This document shows positions 1 to 12,362 of a DNA stretch of 64,000 nt, piece after piece. The notes beneath the pieces were generated by a model. It was not told the DNA's origin and did not search any database. It saw nothing but the letters and a program-made list of their open reading frames with translations. The position numbers were made by a program, and so were the translations under genes. Source of the DNA: Streptomyces katrae (GTDB taxonomy: Bacteria; Actinomycetota; Actinomycetes; Streptomycetales; Streptomycetaceae); NCBI RefSeq assembly GCF_000717655.1, contig NZ_JNZY01000010.1, positions 372,001 to 436,000 on the forward strand. Direction: 5' to 3'. Each line of letters opens with the position of its first letter. The first letter of the stretch is position 1.

Positions 1-49
1 CGGCTGTCTCCGCCCTCTGTGCAGGGGAGTTGCGTCGCGTTCGACGCTC

Positions 50-78
50 TTGACACCGCCCTGGGCGACCGGCACTGT
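50..78 (+). promoter_or_regulatory. candidate promoter of the dimethylglycine/sarcosine oxidase operon
   Basis: A TTGACA hexamer at 50-55 is followed 17 bases later by CACTGT at 73-78, a fair -35 and a weak -10 for a housekeeping sigma factor. Three copies of GTTGCG(T/C) (29-35, 81-87, 100-106) surround it. The last copy forms the inverted repeat GTTGC-N7-GCAAC at 100-116, just upstream of the first gene, so a repressor or activator may bind there. This is pattern reading only. Confidence 0.35.
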
Positions 79-109
79 GAGTTGCGCAGCCTGCACCACG
101 TTGCGCTGA

Positions 110-3849
<3,740 letters not shown>

Positions 3850-3861
3850 GGAGCCGAGACG

Positions 3862-4140
3862 ATGCTGCTCATCCCCTGTCCCTGGTGCGGGCCCCGCGAC
3901 GAGGCCGAGTTCCACTACGGCGGCCAGGCGCACGTGCCCTACCCGGCGGACCCCGCGTCCCTGAGCGACGAGGCGTGGGCCCGTTACCTCTTCTTCCGCG
4001 ACAACCCCAAAGGGCCCTTCGCCGAGCGGTGGAGCCACGCGGACGGCTGCCGCCGCTGGTTCAACGTGGTCCGGGACACGGCGACCAACGAGATCCGCTC
4101 CGTCTACCGGACCGGCGAGCCGAGGCCGGTGAGCTCATGA
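3862..4140 (+). CDS. soxD: sarcosine oxidase delta subunit, zinc-binding
   Basis: Small structural subunit (92 aa) of heterotetrameric sarcosine oxidase. Cys6, Cys9, His59 and Cys63 (CPWCG near the start and HADGC in the middle) match the zinc ligands known for the bacterial delta subunit, in both spacing and position. GAGCCGAGACG precedes the ATG. The stop overlaps the soxA ATG by 4 bases. Its place between beta and alpha genes is the usual soxBDAG order. Confidence 0.95.
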   Translation: MLLIPCPWCGPRDEAEFHYGGQAHVPYPADPASLSDEAWARYLFFRDNPKGPFAERWSHADGCRRWFNVVRDTATNEIRSVYRTGEPRPVSS

Positions 4141-6962
4141 CCGCGCACCCCTTCCGGCTGCCCGATCGCGGCCGCATCCGGCGGGACCGGCCGCTCCGCT
4201 TCCGCTTCGACGGAGTGGACTACCAGGGCTACCGCGGTGACACGCTCGCCTCGGCGCTGCTCGCCCACGGCGTCCACCAGGCCGGGAGCAGCGTCAGACT
4301 CGGGCGCCCGCGCGGGATCTTCACCGCCGGGGTCGAGGAGCCGAACGCCGTCGTACAGATCGAGGAACCCTTCCCCGAGCCGATGCTGCCCGCCACGACC
4401 GTCGAGCTGTACGACGGGCTCGTCGCGAGCAGCCTGCCCGGGCAGGGCCGGCTCGCCACCGCACCCGACCCCGCCCGCTACGACGCGGTCCACGCCCACT
4501 GCGACCTGCTGGTCGTCGGCGCGGGCCCGGCCGGCCTCGCCGCGGCGACGGCGGCCGCCCGCAGCGGGGCGCGCGTGATCCTCGCCGACGACCGGCCCGA
4601 GCCCGGCGGCAGCCTGCTCGGCACGGGCGAGCTGCCCGAGTGGGCCGCCGCGGCGGGCGCCGAGCTCGACGCGGCGCCCGAGGTCCGCGTACTGCTGCGC
4701 ACCACCGTCTTCGGGCACTACGACGACAACCACGTGCTCGCCGTGGAGCGCCGCACCCACCACCTAGGCGCGCAGGCCCCCGCGCACGTCTCCCGCGAGC
4801 GGGTGTGGCGGATCCGTGCGCGCCGGGTCGTGCTCGCGACCGGCGCGCACGAACGCTCGCTCGCCTTCGCCGACAACGACCGCCCGGGCGTCATGCTCGC
4901 CGGGGCCGCCCGTACGTACCTGCACCGGTTCGGTGTCGTACCTGGCCGCCGCGCGGTCGTGTTCACCACCAACGACAGTGCGTACGCCGCCGTCCTCGAC
5001 CTGGCCGCGGCGGGTGTCGACATCGCCGCGGTGGTCGACGCCCGGCCCCGGCCGGGGGAGTGGTCGCGCCGTGCCGCCGAGGCAGGCATCGACGTGCTCG
5101 CCGGGCACGTGGTGACGGGCACCGCGGGCGTGCCCGGACTCTCCTCGGTGACGGTGTCCGGTCCCGGGGAATCCTCCGCCGCCCGCGAGCTCCCCGCCGA
5201 CCTCCTGCTCGTGTCCGGCGGCTGGAACCCGGTCGTCCACCTGTTCAGCCAGGCGGGCGGGCGGCTGCGGTACGACCCCGTGCTCGGGACGTTCGTCCCG
5301 GACGGCTGCCGCCAGGCGGTGGAGGCCGCCGGCGGGGCCCGCGGTGCCTTCGACCTCTCCCACTGCCTGGCCGAGGGCCGGGCCGCGGGAACCCGGGCCC
5401 TCGAAGCCGAGAGCTTCACCGCGACCGACGCGCTCCCGCTGCCGTCCGTCTCCGCACAGCCCCGGACCCCCGCCCGGCACCTCTGGGTGGTCCCCGGTAC
5501 GGACACCGCGCGCAGCTTCGTCGACCTCCAGCGCGATGTCACCGTCGACGACCTCGCCCGCGCGACGGGCGCCGGCCTCCGCTCGGCGGAACACCTCAAG
5601 CGCTACACCACGGCGGGCACCGCGAACGACCAGGGCAAGACCTCGGGCGTGCTCGCGAGCGGAGTCGTCGCACACCTGCTGGGCGTCGGCGTCGGCGAGC
5701 TGGGCACGACGACCTTCCGCGCCCCGTACGCCCCGGTCTCCTTCGCCGCGCTCGCCGGCCGCGACCGCGGCCTGCTGCACGACCCCGTACGCGTGACCGC
5801 CCTGCACGACTGGCACGTCGCGCACGGCGCCGAGTTCGAGAACGTCGGCCAGTGGAAACGGCCCTGGTACTACCCGCAGGCCGGCGAGGACAAGGCGGCG
5901 GCGGTGCTGCGCGAATGCCGCGCCGCCCGCGAGGGCGTCGCCCTCATGGACGCCTCCACCCTCGGCAAGATCGACGTACAGGGGCCGGACGCCGGTGTCT
6001 TCCTGGACCGGCTCTACACCAACATCATGAGCACCCTGAAGACCGGCATGAGCCGCTACGGCGTCATGTGCCGCCCGGACGGGATGGTCTTCGACGACGG
6101 CACCGTCATCCGCCTCGCCGACGACCGCTACCTCGTCACCACCACGACCGGCAACGCCGCGGCCGTACTGGACTGGATGGAGGAATGGCTCCAGACGGAG
6201 TGGCCCGAACTGCGCGTGCACTGCACCTCGGTCACCGAACAGTGGGCCACCGTGGCCCTCGTCGGACCGCGCTCCCGGGACGTCCTGCGCGGGCTCGCCC
6301 CCCGACTCGCCGTGGACGCGGCCGACTTCCCCTTCATGGCCTGGCGGGACACGGCCGTTGCCGGGATCCCGGCCCGCGTGTGCCGGATCAGCTTCTCCGG
6401 TGAGCTGGCGTACGAGATCAACGTACTGCCCTGGCACGCCCGAGAGCTGTGGGAGGCGCTGTACGAGGCGGGCCGGCCCCTCGGCATCACCCCGTACGGC
6501 ACCGAGACGATGCACGTCCTGCGCGCCGAGAAGGGCTACCCGATCGTCGGCCAGGACACCGACGGCACCGTGACCCCGCACGACCTCGGCATGAGCTGGG
6601 TCGTGTCCCGCAAGAAGCCCGACTTCATCGGCAAGCGCTCGTACACCCGGCCCGACACCGCCCGGCCCGACCGCAAGCACCTCGTCGGACTGCTGCCGGA
6701 CGACCCCGGCATCCTGCTGCCCGAAGGCACCCAACTGGTCGCCGCAGCCCTGCTGCCCGAACCGCCGGTGCCGATGCTCGGGCACGTCACCTCCAGCTAC
6801 CGCAGCGCGGCGCTCGGCCGGAGCTTCGCGCTCGCCCTGGTCAAGGGCGGCCGGGACCGCATCGGCGACCGGCTGTACGCACCCGTGGACGGGGGCCTCG
6901 TCCCGGTCACCGTCACCGGTCCCGTCCTCTACGACCCCGAGGGGGCACGCCGCGATGGCTGA
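4137..6962 (+). CDS. soxA: sarcosine oxidase alpha subunit
   Basis: Large subunit (941 aa). Residues 1-110 resemble a Fer2_4-type ferredoxin fold without iron-sulfur cysteines (RGDTLASALLAHGV, FTAGVEEPNAVV), as expected for TSOX alpha. Residues 120-450 form an NAD-binding disulfide-reductase-like domain (LLVVGAGPAGLAAATAA; VLATGAHERSLAFADNDRPG). Residues 560-940 form a GcvT-like folate domain (LMDASTLGKIDVQGPDAG; FSGELAYEINV; LRAEKGYPIVGQDTDGT). It starts inside the soxD stop and runs 8 bases into soxG, so the operon is tightly coupled. Confidence 0.95.
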   Translation: MTAHPFRLPDRGRIRRDRPLRFRFDGVDYQGYRGDTLASALLAHGVHQAGSSVRLGRPRGIFTAGVEEPNAVVQIEEPFPEPMLPATTVELYDGLVASSLPGQGRLATAPDPARYDAVHAHCDLLVVGAGPAGLAAATAAARSGARVILADDRPEPGGSLLGTGELPEWAAAAGAELDAAPEVRVLLRTTVFGHYDDNHVLAVERRTHHLGAQAPAHVSRERVWRIRARRVVLATGAHERSLAFADNDRPGVMLAGAARTYLHRFGVVPGRRAVVFTTNDSAYAAVLDLAAAGVDIAAVVDARPRPGEWSRRAAEAGIDVLAGHVVTGTAGVPGLSSVTVSGPGESSAARELPADLLLVSGGWNPVVHLFSQAGGRLRYDPVLGTFVPDGCRQAVEAAGGARGAFDLSHCLAEGRAAGTRALEAESFTATDALPLPSVSAQPRTPARHLWVVPGTDTARSFVDLQRDVTVDDLARATGAGLRSAEHLKRYTTAGTANDQGKTSGVLASGVVAHLLGVGVGELGTTTFRAPYAPVSFAALAGRDRGLLHDPVRVTALHDWHVAHGAEFENVGQWKRPWYYPQAGEDKAAAVLRECRAAREGVALMDASTLGKIDVQGPDAGVFLDRLYTNIMSTLKTGMSRYGVMCRPDGMVFDDGTVIRLADDRYLVTTTTGNAAAVLDWMEEWLQTEWPELRVHCTSVTEQWATVALVGPRSRDVLRGLAPRLAVDAADFPFMAWRDTAVAGIPARVCRISFSGELAYEINVLPWHARELWEALYEAGRPLGITPYGTETMHVLRAEKGYPIVGQDTDGTVTPHDLGMSWVVSRKKPDFIGKRSYTRPDTARPDRKHLVGLLPDDPGILLPEGTQLVAAALLPEPPVPMLGHVTSSYRSAALGRSFALALVKGGRDRIGDRLYAPVDGGLVPVTVTGPVLYDPEGARRDG

Positions 6963-7584
6963 CACCGCCGCCCGCCGCGCCGGGCTGAGCCCGCTCGCGC
7001 CGTACGCCGAACGCTTCGCCGCCGCCACCCGCGCCTCGGGCGGCGCCCTGCGGCTGGCGGAACTCCCCTTCCTCGCCCAGGTCGACGTACGGCTCGACCC
7101 CAAGGGGCCGGCAGCGGACGCCGTCGGGCTCGCGATCGGATTCCCGCTGCCGAGGGAGCCCGGCACGGTCGCGCACGGCGGGGAGTTCGCGGCGCTGTGG
7201 CTCGGCCCGGACGAATGGCTCGTCATCGGCCCGGCCGGAACCGGGACGCACCTCGAAGCCCGGCTGCGCGAGGCCGTGGGCGACCGGCATGCGGCGGTCG
7301 TCGACGTCTCGGCACAGCGCACCACCCTGTTCGTCGGCGGAGCCCGGGCCGCCGCACTCCTCGCGCACGGCTGCTCCCTCGACCTGCACCCCCGCGCCTT
7401 CGGCGCCGGCCGCTGCGCCCAGACCACGCTGGCCCGGGCCCAGGTGGTGCTGGTCCCGTGCGAGGGACACCGGCCCGGATTCCGGGTCCTGGTGCGCTCC
7501 TCGTTCGCCGGCTACCTCGCCGAATGGCTCCTCGACGCGGCTTCGGAGTACATCTGGAATCCGCCCGACCCGACCCCGGCCTGA
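6955..7584 (+). CDS. soxG: sarcosine oxidase gamma subunit
   Basis: The 209-aa subunit belongs to the SoxG family: LWLGPDEWLVIGP and VSAQRTTLFVGGARAAALLAHGCSLDL are characteristic. It is related to GcvT-type folds and packs against the alpha subunit. The start overlaps the soxA end by 8 bases. It is the last gene of the operon; a 195-base spacer follows in which I found no convincing terminator hairpin. Confidence 0.92.
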   Translation: MADTAARRAGLSPLAPYAERFAAATRASGGALRLAELPFLAQVDVRLDPKGPAADAVGLAIGFPLPREPGTVAHGGEFAALWLGPDEWLVIGPAGTGTHLEARLREAVGDRHAAVVDVSAQRTTLFVGGARAAALLAHGCSLDLHPRAFGAGRCAQTTLARAQVVLVPCEGHRPGFRVLVRSSFAGYLAEWLLDAASEYIWNPPDPTPA

Positions 7585-7779
7585 GGGCTCCCCGCGCCGG
7601 CGTGGCACCGGTCGTGCGACCAGGGAAACGCGATGGTGCCCGGAACCAGTGGTACGGGCCGAGGAGATGACGTGCGCATCTGGCTGTCGGCGTCGACGAA
7701 CGACAATGCAGAAACGTTTCGCCCTCCGCGGTGGGCGAGAGCCGGCCCGTCCCCTTCGACCCCTACGCGTAACGCCCTG

Positions 7780-8313
7780 CTAAGCCGGGTCCCCGCCGCC
7801 CCGAGCGGCGCGGTGCCGTCGTACCGCGTCGCGGTTGGCGCAGCGCTGGGTGCAGTAGCGCCTGCGTCCGGTACGGGAGGTGTCGGCGAAGACCGTGGCG
7901 CACTCGGCCACGGCACACCGCCTCAGCCGGTGCATGCCGCGCCCGGCCAGATGCAGCGCCGTCCCGACGGAGATCAGCGAGAACAGCAGGGAGCCGAGCG
8001 GCTGCCGGTCGGGGCGGTAGTGCAGGTGCCAGCCGTCGCCGGCGTGGTCGGTCAGCCGCGGATGGGCGGCGGCGGCCTCCAGCATCCGGTTGACCAGCTC
8101 GGCACGCTCCGGCTCGTCGGCGGCGTCGACGACCTTCTCCCACGCGTCCAGCGCGGCCCCGACCCGGTCCAGGTCCTGGGGAGTGACCGGTCCTTCGAGG
8201 GCCAGCCCGGCTGCCCGGCAGCGGTCCGCGAGTTCCTCGGGGCTCGCCGGGCGCCGGTTGGCCAGGTCCGCAGCGAGGTTGACGGCGTCCTCGCCGTAAG
8301 GGTTGAGGTGCAC
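7780..8313 (-). CDS. CGNR-type zinc-finger regulator
   Basis: The 177-aa protein has an N-terminal helical region starting LNPYGEDAVNLAADLANRRP, as in ABATE/CGNR proteins. A C-terminal zinc finger has four Cys: CAVAEC followed by YCTQRC, then ANR. The usual CGNR tetrad therefore reads CANR here. The family acts as small stress-linked DNA-binding regulators. The start is GTG at 8313 with no Shine-Dalgarno; TGTAAT lies 6 bases upstream on the same strand, suggesting a leaderless transcript. It diverges from an acetyltransferase gene 26 bases away, and a palindrome covers both starts. Confidence 0.8.
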   Translation of the reverse strand: MHLNPYGEDAVNLAADLANRRPASPEELADRCRAAGLALEGPVTPQDLDRVGAALDAWEKVVDAADEPERAELVNRMLEAAAAHPRLTDHAGDGWHLHYRPDRQPLGSLLFSLISVGTALHLAGRGMHRLRRCAVAECATVFADTSRTGRRRYCTQRCANRDAVRRHRAARGGGDPA

Positions 8314-8335
8314 CAGACCATTACACCAGTCTGGT
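8312..8335. promoter_or_regulatory. palindromic operator candidate between divergent genes
   Basis: ACCAGAC (8312-8318) and GTCTGGT (8329-8335) are perfect inverted arms separated by 10 bases. The site covers the start codon of the CGNR regulator and ends 4 bases before the acetyltransferase ATG, so a bound protein could block both. The CGNR protein itself is the obvious candidate; this is inference. Confidence 0.5.
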
Positions 8336-8339
8336 CGGC

Positions 8340-8819
8340 ATGACGGACCACACGGGAGTACGGCAGGCGACGGACGCCGATGTCGCGGAACTCGTCCGGC
8401 TGCGGGCGCTGTTGTTCGACAGCCTGGGCGGCGAGTTCTTCAACCCCACGACGGCGCAGGGGGATTGGCGCAGCGCGCTGGCCGTGGTGCTGAAGGAACA
8501 GCTGACGGCGGACTCCGTACGGATCCTCGTCGTGGACGGCGGCCACGGCCTCGCCGCATGCGGCATCGGCACCGTCGAGCAGCGGCTGCCCGGACCGCAC
8601 CTGTGCAACGGCCGGGTCGGGCAGGTGATCGGCGTGGTCACTGACCCGGCCCACCGGCGGCGCGGGCACAGCCGGGCGATCATGGGGGCCCTGCTCGACT
8701 GGTTCCGGGAACGCGAGGCCGCGCGCGTGGACCTGTACGCCTCCGCCGAGGGCGAACCGCTCTACCGCGCGCTCGGCTTCGACGACCACCCCGACCCCGC
8801 CCTGTGCCGGCGCCCGTGA
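8340..8819 (+). CDS. GNAT-family N-acetyltransferase
   Basis: The 159-aa protein begins with TGVRQATDADVAELVRLRALLFD and contains VGQVIGVVTDPAHRRRGHSRAIM, the acetyl-CoA pyrophosphate-binding loop of GNAT enzymes. LYASAEGEPLYRALGF is the usual C-terminal beta bulge. The acceptor substrate is unknown. No ribosome-binding site precedes the ATG, so it may be leaderless like its divergent neighbour. Confidence 0.85.
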   Translation: MTDHTGVRQATDADVAELVRLRALLFDSLGGEFFNPTTAQGDWRSALAVVLKEQLTADSVRILVVDGGHGLAACGIGTVEQRLPGPHLCNGRVGQVIGVVTDPAHRRRGHSRAIMGALLDWFREREAARVDLYASAEGEPLYRALGFDDHPDPALCRRP

Positions 8820-8865
8820 CGGCGGTACCGCACGACGCGGCTTCGGGCTCGCCCGGCACGGGCGG

Positions 8866-11124
8866 GTGCCGACGTGGGGGAGCGTGTGGAGGGAACATGG
8901 TCGGGTGCGAAACCTTCCAGGGCGTGACCAGGGTGGCGAGGGTCCCGAGGGTGGCGAAAGGGCCCAGCGGGCCGCGGCGCCCGAAGGGGCCGCCCAGCGG
9001 GTGCTGGGGGAGGCGCTGCTCGACGCCCGCAGTGACGCCGGGGCGTCCATCGGCATGCTCTACCTGCCCGATCCCGCCCGGCGCGTCCTGCACCTGGCGA
9101 TGGCCGCCGGGGTGTCCCGCGAGTTCGCGCTGCCCTGGTCGCGCGTCGGGCTGGACGATCCCGTCCCCGTGGCAGACGCCGTCCGCGACGGCCGGCTCGT
9201 CTGGCTCGGCGGCCAGGAGGAGACGGCCCGCCGCTACCCGCGCCTCGGCCTGGTCCTCCCGTACGACTTCGCCCTGGTCGCCGCCCCGCTCCCGGCCCAG
9301 GCCGCCGACCGGGGAGGGCCCCCGGGGGCCGGACTCGTACTGCTGTGGCCCGGCTCCCACGGCCCCCGCCTGACCGACGCGGAACGCCGGTCCGTGGAGA
9401 CGTCCTGCCACCGGCTCGCGCACATCCTGGGACAGGCCGCCGACGACGGCCGCCCGATCCGGCCCCCGGCGCAGCCGGTCACACTGCGGCCGCTTCCCCC
9501 GCCCACACCCGGACCGGTCGAGGCCGCCGCCGCCCTGGCCTTCGTCCGCAGGCTGCCCGGCGGCAACTGCGCACTCGACCTGAACGGCACGATCACCTTC
9601 ATCACCCCCGAGGCGGCCGAGCTGCTCGGCGCACCCGTCTCCCAGCTGCGCGGAGCCCTGCCCTGGGAGGCCCTTCCCTGGATGGACAACCCCACCATCG
9701 AGGACCACTACCGGGCCACCGTGATCAGCCGGACGCCCCGCAGCTTCACCGCCGCGCCCCCGATCGGCCGGTACCTGCGGTTCGACCTCTACCCGGACGA
9801 CACCGGGATCAGCGTCCGCATCAGGCAGGTCGCCGACCAGCCCGCCCCGCCGCCCGCCCCGCCGACGGCCGCTTCCGCGGAGCCGTCCCCCAGCCGGGCC
9901 ACCGCCCTCTACCAGCTCATGCACCTGGCAGCCACCCTCACCGAGGCCGCCCACGCCCAGGACGTGGTCGACCAGGCCGCCGACCAGCTCGTCCCCGCCC
10001 TCGGAGCCCAGGCCATGGCCCTCCTGGTGGCGGAGGAACAGCGCCTGCGCATGGTCGGGCACCGCGGCTACCCGGCCGAGCTCATGGCCCGCTACGACGG
10101 CATGCCCCTCAGCCTCGACACCGCCACCACCCATGGCCTGCGTACGGGCAACCCGCTGTTCTTCGGCGACGAGAGCGAGCTCCTGGCCGCCTTCCCGGCC
10201 ATCGTGGTCGCGGACGGCATGGCCGCCTGGGCCTTCCTGCCGCTGATCGCCTCCAAACGCCCCATCGGCACCCTCGTCCTCGCCTACGCCCGCCCCCGTA
10301 CCTTCGCCCCCGGCGAACGGGCCGTCCTCATCTCCATCGCCGGACTCATCGCCCAGGCCCTGGACCGCGCCCGCATCTACGACTCCACCCACCAGCTCGC
10401 CCACAGCCTGCAGACCGGCCTGCTGCCCCACGCCCTGCCCCGCATCCCGCACCTCGAAGTGACCGCCCGCTACCTGCCCGCGGCGCACGGCCTCGACATC
10501 GGCGGCGACTTCTACGACCTCATCCGCATCGACGACACCACGGTCGCGGCCGCCATCGGCGACGTCCAGGGCCACAACGTGAACGCCGCCGCTCTCATGG
10601 GCCAGGTCCGCGCGGCCGTCCACGCCACCGCCGGCGCACCGCCCGCAGAGGTCCTCGCCCGCACCAACCGGCTCCTGACGGACCTCGAACCGGGGCTGTT
10701 CACCAGCTGCCTGTACGCCCACATCGACCTGGCGGCCCGGACCGCCCACCTGGCCACCGCCGGGCACCCGCCGCCCCTGCTGCGCCACGCCGACGGCCCG
10801 GCCCGGATGCTCCACCTGCCGCCGGGTCTGCTCCTGGGCATCGATCCCGACGCCTCGTACACGGCGGTCGAGATCCCCTTCGCCCCCGCCACCCTCCTCA
10901 CCCTCTACACCGACGGCCTGGTCGAGGTCCCCGGTGAAGACCTCGAGGAGGCCATCTCCGCGGTCGCCGCTCGCATCACCGCAACCGCCGGGGACCACCC
11001 CCTGGACGACCTCGCGGACGACCTCATCGAACACGCCCGCAGCGGCGCGCCCCGCACCGACGACACCGCCCTCCTCCTCCTGCGCTCCCAGACCCGGTCC
11101 CCGGCTCAGGGGAACGGCACGTAG
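8866..11124 (+). CDS. PP2C (SpoIIE-type) protein phosphatase with GAF and PAS-like sensor domains
   Basis: Multidomain sensor phosphatase (up to 752 aa) likely to dephosphorylate an anti-anti-sigma factor. Residues 40-180 resemble a GAF domain, 190-320 a PAS domain (CALDLNGTITFITPEAAELLG), 345-500 a second GAF, and 510-745 the SpoIIE/PP2C domain. DIGGDFYD near residue 544 and GDVQGHN near 566 carry the metal-binding aspartates. The start is uncertain: GTG at 8866, 8884 or 8905 all precede the first domain, and GGAGGG at 8887 favours 8905. The 3' end overlaps the convergent lipoprotein gene by 19 bases. No kinase (HATPase) domain is seen. Confidence 0.88.
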   Translation: MPTWGSVWREHGRVRNLPGRDQGGEGPEGGERAQRAAAPEGAAQRVLGEALLDARSDAGASIGMLYLPDPARRVLHLAMAAGVSREFALPWSRVGLDDPVPVADAVRDGRLVWLGGQEETARRYPRLGLVLPYDFALVAAPLPAQAADRGGPPGAGLVLLWPGSHGPRLTDAERRSVETSCHRLAHILGQAADDGRPIRPPAQPVTLRPLPPPTPGPVEAAAALAFVRRLPGGNCALDLNGTITFITPEAAELLGAPVSQLRGALPWEALPWMDNPTIEDHYRATVISRTPRSFTAAPPIGRYLRFDLYPDDTGISVRIRQVADQPAPPPAPPTAASAEPSPSRATALYQLMHLAATLTEAAHAQDVVDQAADQLVPALGAQAMALLVAEEQRLRMVGHRGYPAELMARYDGMPLSLDTATTHGLRTGNPLFFGDESELLAAFPAIVVADGMAAWAFLPLIASKRPIGTLVLAYARPRTFAPGERAVLISIAGLIAQALDRARIYDSTHQLAHSLQTGLLPHALPRIPHLEVTARYLPAAHGLDIGGDFYDLIRIDDTTVAAAIGDVQGHNVNAAALMGQVRAAVHATAGAPPAEVLARTNRLLTDLEPGLFTSCLYAHIDLAARTAHLATAGHPPPLLRHADGPARMLHLPPGLLLGIDPDASYTAVEIPFAPATLLTLYTDGLVEVPGEDLEEAISAVAARITATAGDHPLDDLADDLIEHARSGAPRTDDTALLLLRSQTRSPAQGNGT

Positions 11125-11507
11125 GTCTGGCCGTTCAGGTGGAGGTAGCCGTCCTGCCCGACGTACCACTCGTACGTCGTGGGCGAGCCCGCCTCGGTAT
11201 AGGTGGTGAGCCGGCTGCCGCTGGCGACGAAGCGGCCGGTGACGGTCCCCACACGGTTGAGGTCCATGCGGTACGTGCCGTCCGCGTAGAAGCTGTAAAC
11301 GGACGACCGGAACCCGTCCGAGCTGCCGCCGCTCCAACTGCCCACCAGCTCCCGCGGAACACCGGCCGGCCGCTGCCCACCGGTACGGTCGGAGGGCGTG
11401 ACCACGTCCGAGCCCCTCGGCGGGTCGTTGGGTTCGCCGCACCCGCCCAGCGTGAGGAGGGCGCCGAATGCCATGGCAAGAACGGGCATGCATCGTTTCC
11501 TGATCAC
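11106..11507 (-). CDS. small lipoprotein of unknown function
   Basis: With the GTG start at 11507 the 133-aa product begins MIRKRCMPVLAMAFGALLT followed by LGGC, a complete lipoprotein signal with basic n-region and lipobox. The inner ATG at 11489 would lose the basic residues. GGGGGT sits 4 bases before the GTG. The mature part has a beta-rich domain (GSWSGG, YSFYADGTYRMDLN, YEWYVGQDGYLHLNG), resembling small lipocalin-like secreted domains, but I do not recognise the family with certainty. It converges with the phosphatase gene. Confidence 0.7.
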   Translation of the reverse strand: MIRKRCMPVLAMAFGALLTLGGCGEPNDPPRGSDVVTPSDRTGGQRPAGVPRELVGSWSGGSSDGFRSSVYSFYADGTYRMDLNRVGTVTGRFVASGSRLTTYTEAGSPTTYEWYVGQDGYLHLNGQTYVPFP

Positions 11508-11614
11508 CGGAACCCCCAGTGCTGTCCACGTGCAGATCCCGTTCAGCGTCGGTCCGGACAGCTGCCGAGGCAATCGAACAGCCGGAAGGTTCGCGGAGGG
11601 ATCGATTCTGCAGG

Positions 11615-12148
11615 TCAGCTGTAGACCACCGGGCAGCCGTGGGTCAGGCAGTGGCGGGCCGCGTGGAGGTACAGGGCGGTGTGGAACGTCCTGTCCGCGC
11701 CCGGGACTTCGCGCGCGGAAGCGTCGAAGTACCAGGAGGTCAGGGCGAGGGGGCCGGAGGGGGCGAGGACCTCGGGCGGGAGCGGGGCGGACGCCGCCAG
11801 GAGTTCCGCCATCAGCAGCACCTGCGGAGCGCCGGCGACGGCGACGGGCTCGTCGGGTTCCTCCTGCGTCGCCACAGTGATCTCCGAGTCGAGGGAGAGC
11901 GGCACCAGCACGGACCAGGAGAGCAGGTCGTCCACCCCGTGTTCCCGGCACAGCTCGACGAAGCCGTCCATCGGGGGAACCATCTTCTCCTCGAAGCGGG
12001 GCGTCGGGCCCGGCCCGGGTGCGTACGGCGGCAGTCCCCGCCGGCCCAGCTCCCGGTCCAGCCCGGCCGCGATCTCCGCCCGGCCGCCCTCGTACGCACC
12101 GCGCCAGTCCTCCGCGGTGACGCTCACCATGTAGATGCCCACGGCCAC
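11615..12148 (-). CDS. hypothetical protein
   Basis: A 177-aa protein without signal peptide or membrane segment. It is acidic, with a central LLSWSVLVPLSLDSEI and a C-terminal LYLHAARHCLTHGCPVVYS. I do not recognise the family. Codon use fits the neighbours. The start is uncertain: GTG at 12148, GTG at 12142 or ATG at 12130. A TAGGTT hexamer directly before the first GTG may be a -10, so the message could be leaderless from the second or third start. Confidence 0.65.
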   Translation of the reverse strand: MAVGIYMVSVTAEDWRGAYEGGRAEIAAGLDRELGRRGLPPYAPGPGPTPRFEEKMVPPMDGFVELCREHGVDDLLSWSVLVPLSLDSEITVATQEEPDEPVAVAGAPQVLLMAELLAASAPLPPEVLAPSGPLALTSWYFDASAREVPGADRTFHTALYLHAARHCLTHGCPVVYS

Positions 12149-12283
12149 AACCTAGCGCGGGGCGCGGAACGTGACGGAATCAGCGCTTTGCGCGCACCCC
12201 CCCGCTCGCGCAGGGGGCAGCCTTCTGGGCTGGTACGTCCGCGAGATACCGGCGAGCAACGCCGGCTACCGGCCGCAAACGCG

Positions 12284-12328
12284 CACGGCCCGTCCCGCCG
12301 CCCGTGGTGGGCGGTGGAACGGGCCGTG
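12284..12328 (-). terminator. strong hairpin terminator downstream of gap
   Basis: CACGGCCCGT (12284-12293) and ACGGGCCGTG (12319-12328) are perfect inverted arms, with an inner CCGCCC/GGGCGG stem and a 5-base loop. It lies 35 bases past the GAPDH stop codon. No T-tract is present, as is usual in Streptomyces. Confidence 0.75.
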
Positions 12329-12362
12329 AGTACGTCGGGACTGCGACGCGCGTGCGACGGGA

